Assembly: GCA_017979445.1 (NCBI GenBank)
Contig: CM030706.1
Span: 32,815,330 to 32,879,329, forward strand
Source: Akebia trifoliata
Lineage: Eukaryota; Streptophyta; Magnoliopsida; Ranunculales; Lardizabalaceae
Direction of reading: 5' to 3'
Length of the DNA: 64,000 nucleotides
Shown here: one piece after another, positions 58,081-64,000 of the stretch
How the letters are laid out: the number at the start of each line of letters is the position of its first letter
Position numbering within the stretch: position 1 is the first letter of the stretch
The notes under the pieces: model-generated
The model's input: only the letters and a program-made list of their open reading frames with translations
Databases searched by the model: none
What the model was told of the DNA's origin: nothing
Translations under genes and position numbers: made by a program

Positions 58081-58770
58081 TCACGAAGCTGTCAGCTCTC
58101 TCTCTCTCTCTCTCTCAGAAAGGATACGACGAACATCATTTGCAAGATCAATGACATGCTTATCTTCACATCCTGCATAAACCACACCAAACTTAAAAGG
58201 GAGTATAAAAAATAGAGGACAAGAATTAAACATTTAGCTTTAATTTCGTTCAAGAGATCCTGAAAATGAAATAACGCTTACCCAACTGAAGAAGGGACTT
58301 TTCAAGCTGGAAAAGGTAGTCTCTGTTAGGTCCAGAGGGGCCTTTAGCATTGATGATTTGGCTGAATTAAACAGAAATAATTGAAGGGTATCAGTCACAA
58401 TGAAGAGGAATCTTTTTAACAGAAAAGGTATGGAAGGCACGTACTCGGCCATCTCTTCGAGTGAAGCAGGACCCAAATAGTTCTTATTGAGCTTCTTATC
58501 TGGAGATGCAATGTATCTATTGGGGACAATTTCCACACTTTTAAGAGAAAACAAGTCTAGACAAGATACTAAGTGTTTAAGAGTTTATACCACTTACACC
58601 ATTACTCCAGTGACGGTCGGAGTTGTAGCTTTCGGGTCCTGAAACCATTTATGTCTCATGATGAGAGTTCTGTGATAAGTTCGGTATTTATTCAAGTAAA
58701 TTTGCAAACTTACGGTAAAGAAGTCAAGATAAGCCTTCACATCATACTGCTTCTCCCTCACTTCTAGATA
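58081..58770 (-). pseudogene. 3' half of a GGCT2-type (ChaC-like) gamma-glutamylcyclotransferase
   Basis: Five minus-strand exons join in frame: 58714-58770, 58598-58638, 58445-58516, 58282-58361, 58081-58172 (113 residues and a stop); introns are GT..AG. They encode YLEVREKQYDVKAYLDFFT, then ATTPTVTGVMVYIASPDKK, NYLGPASLEEMAD, GPSGPNRDYLFQLEKSL and VIDLANDVRRILSE, the C-terminal half of the cytosolic enzyme that cleaves glutathione to 5-oxoproline and Cys-Gly. The E of YLEVRE is probably the catalytic glutamate. The N-terminal exons with the GYGSL substrate loop were not found in the 5.2 kb upstream, which is transposon-rich. A (GA)n tract encodes an odd RERERE run before the stop. It is either a truncated pseudogene or a gene whose 5' exons lie beyond the window. 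Confidence 0.8.
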
Positions 58771-58842
58771 CTGCACCGCAGATCACCATAGAAGGAATAC
58801 TGTCAAAAAAACAGAACTGTTGGCACAACCCATGTGGCCAAA

Positions 58843-58865
58843 AGAAGAGAGAGAGAGAGAGAGGG
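58843..58865. repeat. (GA)n microsatellite
   Basis: Simple GA repeat of about 22 bases just upstream (minus sense) of the GGCT remnant. A second one lies at 59630-59647. Confidence 0.7.
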
Positions 58866-59252
58866 TTACGTGGAATGAAGGACCATCTATCTCTATGGAC
58901 CACATGTCAACGTGGTGCCCAAATACACCATCGGGTGCCACATGTATATAGAGTATGAAATTTTAAGAGCTCAAAAATATATATATATATTGAAAAAAGA
59001 GATTTTTTTCACCATTGGATTTCAATTTTAAATCTAGGAGTCCAATGGCTGTCCATTTTTAAACTTAAGATATGGCTCCAAAAGATACTTCTTTGAGGGG
59101 ATTTTTTTTTTCAAACCTAATCTCTAGATTCTAGAACACAAACAAGAGGGCTGAGTTGTCATTTGGACCAAAAGGGTAGTCCATGTGGCCAAAATGTGAA
59201 CCTTGGTCCATACTCTACATGGCCCCTCGGTCCATGCAACCTTTTCTCAAAT

Positions 59253-59612
59253 ATATATGGGTAAGGTTCAGCAGCCAAAGTTTTGTCCTATGCGGCTAAA
59301 AGTTTCAGAATGGGCTGATTCTTTTTTGTGAGGATGATCTCTATGGTGAGGAGTTCATCCTCACAAAAAATCAGCCCATTCCGAAATTTCTAATACCATC
59401 AAAAGTGGTTTACAAATTAACGGTAAAAGTTGATAGTCCACGATTCTTCAACTTGTAAACTAGGTTTAGAGGTTTCAGAATGGGCTGATTTTTTGTGAGG
59501 GTGATCTCTAGGATGATCTCCTCACCATAGAGATCACCCTCACAAAAAGCAGCCCATTCCAAAACTGTTAGCCCATAGAGGACAAAAAACTTTGGCTACA
59601 TTATTGGCCCTC
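59253..59612. mobile_element. TA-flanked fold-back element, copy E
   Basis: Lies between ATATATATGGG and CATATATACATATG. GCCAAAGTTTTGTCCTATG pairs with ATAGAGGACAAAAAACTTTGGC at the other end. Two inner pairs of GGGCTGATTTTTTGTGAGG and its complement match copies A-D in the CHZ intron 20 kb away. Confidence 0.75.
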
Positions 59613-59649
59613 ATATATACATATGTAAGAGAGAGAGAGAGAGAGAGGT

Positions 59650-61190
59650 CATTGGGATCCAAAACCATAAAATAAACTATAATCAGATAGAAGCTTCGAG
59701 GGAGATACTAACCAATTCAAGAAGAGTTTCTCAAGTAAGGCCAATTGGGTAATAATTAAAAGGTGTCTAAGTTTATCTTTCTTAGTTTTTCCGTCACTTA
59801 CTTCAACATCCTCCTTTGCAATGTTTTAAACCGAGTATGTTGCAGAAACGACATGTTCTACACTCGATATATGAATATATTGTTTCTTGATCACTAAATA
59901 TTTAAGTCCATAGGGCATAAGCACTCCTATTGTTTTCTTATAAAAGTTATTCTTTTAATTTGATTGGGATGTGACAGTCAGATAGCATTCTAGAAGTTAG
60001 TCACCAAAAGCATCAAGAAGCAACTCTATCTTGAGAGCGGGAGAATAACTAAAAAACTAGAAATTGACTTATTATATGATCAAAATGGTGAACAAGATCG
60101 GGATTCCAAAGCAGGAGTGGCATGTTGGGTAGAAGATTCCTACTACTAAATTTCACTTGAACCATTTTGCTCTAATTCTATGAATATCATGCTCTTCAAT
60201 CTCTATATATAATATAATTGAGGTCACAAAAATGATCATTTCTAGAGTTTCCAAGCCATAAATTTTTTTCTGGTCCTTCCTCTTTGTTTATGCTATCTCT
60301 AAAGTTAACACTCCACATTTCCGTCTCCAAATCTAAATTCTACATTTCTTCATATATCAATTTATTTGCAAAAACAATGGTTTCTCCTTTTTTATATTTC
60401 ACCATTTTATTCTTTGGTATCCTTTATTTTCATCCCACTATCCTCCTTTTTTGTCAATTGCCAACTATATATGACATTATAAGTGATGGTTTCTCTTCTT
60501 ATTCCCTGAGCTCAGTTTCTTCATGAATACTCAAAAAAATTACATGAGACTAGAGGACTTTTAGTTTTGAGATCAACTTTACGTCGTGACATTGTCTCCA
60601 CTCGCATCAGCCGCGTCACCTACTGACATCAACATGCCATACACCCATTGACCATTCAACCAGGGTGATGTGGTATGGTTTAATTTGCCTTTTTTTCGTT
60701 AGATTACAGATCTGCAATTCATTTTCAGTTTGGACTACATTCGGTTGATCATTTCCTCATTTGTTTGAGAGTTGGTCTTAACAACTTAACAGGACAGCAA
60801 GTCTTATAATCCAAATTTGAGAATTGAGACACCTTGACGATTATTTAAGTGTAATTTGATTTTATTCTCACCTGTTTGGTTGATGAAAGTTAAAGTTTGA
60901 TCAAGATGAGTTGATATTCAATACTACTTTTGGGTTTTGATCTGCACATCTTGGTGATGTTTTCTTCATCTATGCATGTTATGTTGCAGTGAATCTTATT
61001 CAACTTGATTAGATATGCAAGGTACATTCTTTCCAGATACAGTTGATTTCATTTGTATTGATCTAAGAATGGATCATGGTCTTAGGGCCTTTGTTTGATC
61101 TCCTTTAATCCATGATTGGATGCACTGATACTTTGCTGTCCAAGTGCTCAATAAATTTACTCCTTTAAGTGGTTCTTCCCTAATTTAGCC
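59650..61190. other. Intergenic DNA, nothing recognised
   Basis: AT-rich. The plus frame at 60284-60526 is hydrophobic but has no family motif. No upstream GGCT exon, RNA gene or element end could be found here. Confidence 0.4.
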
Positions 61191-61191
61191 A

Positions 61192-61625
61192 TGGCTGAAG
61201 GGATATCTTCATCAAGCATGGGATCTATTGGTGGTGGACTACCTTCTTTCTATGTCCTCTCTCTGCTGCAATGGGTCAATCCCTATGAAAATTACCACAA
61301 CAAAGTTGAATGGATCGAAGTGCGTACAATGGTCTAATTCAACCAAGATATCTCGATTTTGGGATGTAGATGGGATGTGTTAAAGGAAATGTGGTAACCC
61401 TTGGAAATTGATCCTCAATTCGTAGTAGGAAGCCACAAATAGGATGGCGTTGGGTTTTCTTCTCTCAATGGAGCCACTTATGGGCAATGAACTTTGGAGG
61501 ATTTCTAATGCTAATGAGTTATGGGATGTATTTGTTCAGACATGATGTCAAGTTGAAAACAAAGTAATTTGTTTGAGTCTCTCACTTGCAGCACAAAGAA
61601 GATCCTAGTGATGAGAGAACAAAAA
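61192..61625 (+). pseudogene. Copia gag-like fragment
   Basis: From a plus-strand ATG at 61192 the translation begins MAEGISSSSMGSIGGGL. A shifted frame then gives KITTTKLNGSKCVQWSNSTK, the N-terminal motif of Copia gag proteins, and later LLSMEPLMGNELWRISNANELWDVF, matching the following gag region. Frameshifts and stops show decay. No protease or integrase follows. Confidence 0.7.
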
Positions 61626-62139
61626 GGTTGCAGATCAAATTGATTTTACCATGCCGTTTTTATCATAGCATTAAAACATGCCTATGCTTTTTACCATCCA
61701 GTGCCCCAATTACTTTGAGATTCATCTAGACAGGATTCTGAACCTGGGTTAGATATTGTACTGAGCTACGCCTGCAGATTGGGCCCAGAATGGGCCTGCC
61801 CAAAGTTTCCTTATCAGCTCTTATCTGTTGCTCTTGCTTTGAACCAACATCATTACCCTTCTCTCCATGTTTGAAGTCCTTAAAGTCATGGTGATGACTT
61901 CCGTTTTCGTATAAAGGTTATCTATATAATGTGTGAAAACAGTTTTTGAATTGTGTTTTAATGGCTGAGATCACTTCATTAGGGTATAAATGAATGGTTG
62001 AGATGCTATAAAATTGTAAATTTTGAAAATGTCTTTGCCAATTAATGGCTAGGATCATTCAAGTAGAATAAATGACTGAGATCAATGTTTTTTTACCCAA
62101 AAATCTTGAGCAATCTACTCAAATTAATGAACGACTGAG

Positions 62140-62835
62140 ATTTGGGAAAGAACCACGCCCGAAATGAAGGGTTGAGATATAGTTGAGATATAGTTGAGAT
62201 TCGTGCCCAAAATCTCTCTCTCCCTTGCTCTCTCGAGCTTTCTCCATTCCTTTGTCTCTGACATGCACGCGAACTCTGACTATAGAGTGTAGTAAGAGTT
62301 CACATTCGGGAGTGTTCATGATTTTGTTGTGATTGTTTTTGGTGGAGGAATTCACATTCAGGAGTGTTCTTGATTTTGCTTTGATTGGTTTGTGAGTGAT
62401 TTTGGGACCAATTCAAGATTTTCTCGATACGTACTTATGGAGGGTTTTGCAAGATAGATTGTTCATATATTTCCATGGTTTGTTGGCGGACAAATTGGGG
62501 TTGGAGGAGTGAGCTTTTGGGAATCGATTGTGTTAATCTGTTTGGAGATTTGGGAGTGTAGAGTTTCATTTTGTGATTGAACACTCACTTGAAGTAACTT
62601 CTATGTTTGTGCTTTAAATTTCTATTGAACATTGAGTGATTGTGAGAATTTGGTTGAGAATCGACACGACTCAAAACCATGTGATTGTAAGGGTTTGAAG
62701 GTAACTCCAATACCTTTCGATTAAGAGAGAGAGGCACGATCATCTAGTTGGTGGTAGTCATGGAGTAGACATCCGGTTGGTGTTGAACCACGTAAAAATT
62801 CTAGTGTTTTTGCTTTGTGTGTGAATGTAAATATC
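62140..62835 (+). mobile_element. Copia-type LTR-like block
   Basis: Near 62758-62800 the sequence GGAGTAGACATCCGGTTGG..GAACCACGTAAAAA resembles the U5 part of plant Copia LTRs, preceded by a pyrimidine-rich leader. It may be the 3' LTR of the element whose gag lies at 61192, with pol deleted. Boundaries are uncertain. Confidence 0.45.
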
Positions 62836-63509
62836 CTCAAAGTTGGTAAAACATTAAAACCGGAATTGGTAATTTATATCATAACTAGTCAAAGCACTTT
62901 CAAAAAGAATTTTATAAAATCAGTTAAAGGTTAAAAGTTAGGGTTTAGAAACGGAGTTTACTCAAGCAGTTAAGGGGTCCCTGATCCTAAAAACTTCAGT
63001 GTGTTGGAAAGCTTGGCCTTGTACCATCATTTGTGAATTGTTTTTTGCCTTTGTTATTTTTGCTATTCCTTGACTATTTGGATTTGTGAGTTTTAGTGGG
63101 GTATAGGTGTCATTCTAAAACTAAATGAGATTGTATGAGAATTCTGTTAAAGCTTTCTACTCACAATTTTTCCTTATTTATTTAGGTAGTATTAATACTT
63201 TTCAAAGTTTATATCAATTAAAACATCAAAATCTTTCACTTAGTTTGACTAATCTATCATTGAATCTTACTATCTCTTAACTAAACAAAAGAATTTACAC
63301 GATCCAATATATGATATATGGGACTTGATGTACCAATAATCAGTTTCATATGATTTATTGCAATTTGGCATGGAGACATCCCAACAACAAAGCAAAGCTA
63401 AAGGATGGGTAACTACCCTTTCACCCACTAGTTGATACAATTTTATTTACCATGCAATGTTTTTTAATCCTTTCTTAATGGTAGGATATATTCCTTAGAA
63501 CCTGCTGTT

Positions 63510-64000
63510 CGCCTAAAAGTTTTTGTTTTTAAAAATTGATGATTTGACTCTTAAGCAGAGTATTGTGAAAAAATTAGGGTTTGAACAATTGATTAACTTG
63601 AAATGCAAGAAATTGCATAGGAAATTGCTATTTTTGATACTGGGTCAAATTGACACTACGTTCAAAAGGTTTAAGTGTGTAGGTAAGGAATTCAACCTAA
63701 CAGCAGAGGTTCTTGGTGAAATAATGGGAATCCCTTGACAAGGATTGTCCATACCAAAGAAATAAGAAGACTTGAAATCTGTCATGCTGGATATAGAAGC
63801 AAGACTCAAAGAAAGGTTCAAGACTATAGGGGAGATGAATTATTAAAAAAAACATTCATCATATTTGCATAAGCCACAATGCTCGGTCCCAATCAAAAAA
63901 GGGTGGTAAGAAGAAGTTAAATGCAACAATTGACTTGAATTTGATAAACAAGTACAATTGGGGTGGGTATGAATTTGACGAACTGATGGAAGGATTTAAG
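63510..64000 (+). pseudogene. Decayed transposon-associated reading frame (plant-mobile-domain/DUF1985-like), cut by the window end
   Basis: A frame from about 63520 reads LKQSIVKKLGFEQLINLKCK, RKLLFLILGQIDTTFKRF and FNLTAEVLGEIMGIP, then a TGA at 63736-63738 where relatives continue. Beyond stops and frame changes come KKTFIIFA, TMLGPNQKR and LINKYNWGGYEFDELMEGFK, the next conserved blocks of the same protein type. This family is usually found next to Ulp1-like proteases in Mutator-like elements. The family name is from memory of motif style; it continues past 64000. Confidence 0.6.

Noticed and set aside
58240..58554. 104-residue minus-strand frame
   Set aside because: Runs through GGCT exons and introns in a mixture of frames; the spliced model explains the coding parts.

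Overview
This is nuclear DNA from a flowering plant, most likely a eudicot. It is AT-rich, its genes have many introns with GT..AG borders, long introns are packed with transposons, and plant-specific gene families are present. No bacterial-style gene organisation, CRISPR array or rRNA/tRNA gene was seen. I cannot name the species.

Four protein genes can be reconstructed by splicing; most of their exons are too short to show up as long open frames. (1) 7205-7715 (+): a small secreted six-cysteine protein of the Ole e 6-like pollen family. (2) 25399-31851 (+): a six-exon gene for a 270-residue plant protein of unknown function, with an N-terminal leucine-rich coiled coil, a tryptophan-rich acidic centre and a hydrophobic C-terminal segment. 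(3) 33541-48548 (-): a nine-exon, 15-kb gene for a 483-residue nuclear histone chaperone of the HIRIP3/CHZ type, with two DEK-C-like domains, a CHZ motif and an acidic tail. (4) 58081-58770 (-): the last five exons of a ChaC-type glutathione-specific gamma-glutamylcyclotransferase (GGCT2-like), with no 5' half in view. Genes 2 and 3 are convergent, about 1.7 kb apart.

Layout. 1-7.1 kb: LTR, LINE and hAT-MITE debris. 7.2-7.7 kb: the six-cysteine gene. 7.8-12.4 kb: MITEs and a SINE split by a hAT element, both with target duplications. 13.1-17.8 kb: a non-coding LTR retroelement whose 3' LTR is split by a solo LTR. 17.8-25 kb: fold-back MITEs, a dead LINE and LTR-like DNA. 25.4-31.9 kb: gene 2, whose first intron holds a roughly 1-kb-armed inverted repeat containing two younger nested MITEs. 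33.5-48.5 kb: gene 3, with introns containing a decayed Copia element, a cluster of fold-back elements set in TA repeats, and hAT MITEs. 48.5-51.4 kb: a tandem array that repeats the first 14 or so codons and the upstream region of gene 3. 51.5-64 kb: LINE, solo LTR, SINE, a plastid ndhA insertion, the GGCT remnant, Copia remains and, at the right edge, a decayed transposon-associated reading frame.

I found no clearly new biochemical system. The strongest unusual structures are the intron-borne giant inverted repeat, the promoter/first-exon tandem array upstream of the CHZ gene, and several mobile-element families defined by copies within the window. All calls come from reading the sequence by eye; family names rest on recognised motifs, not on searches.
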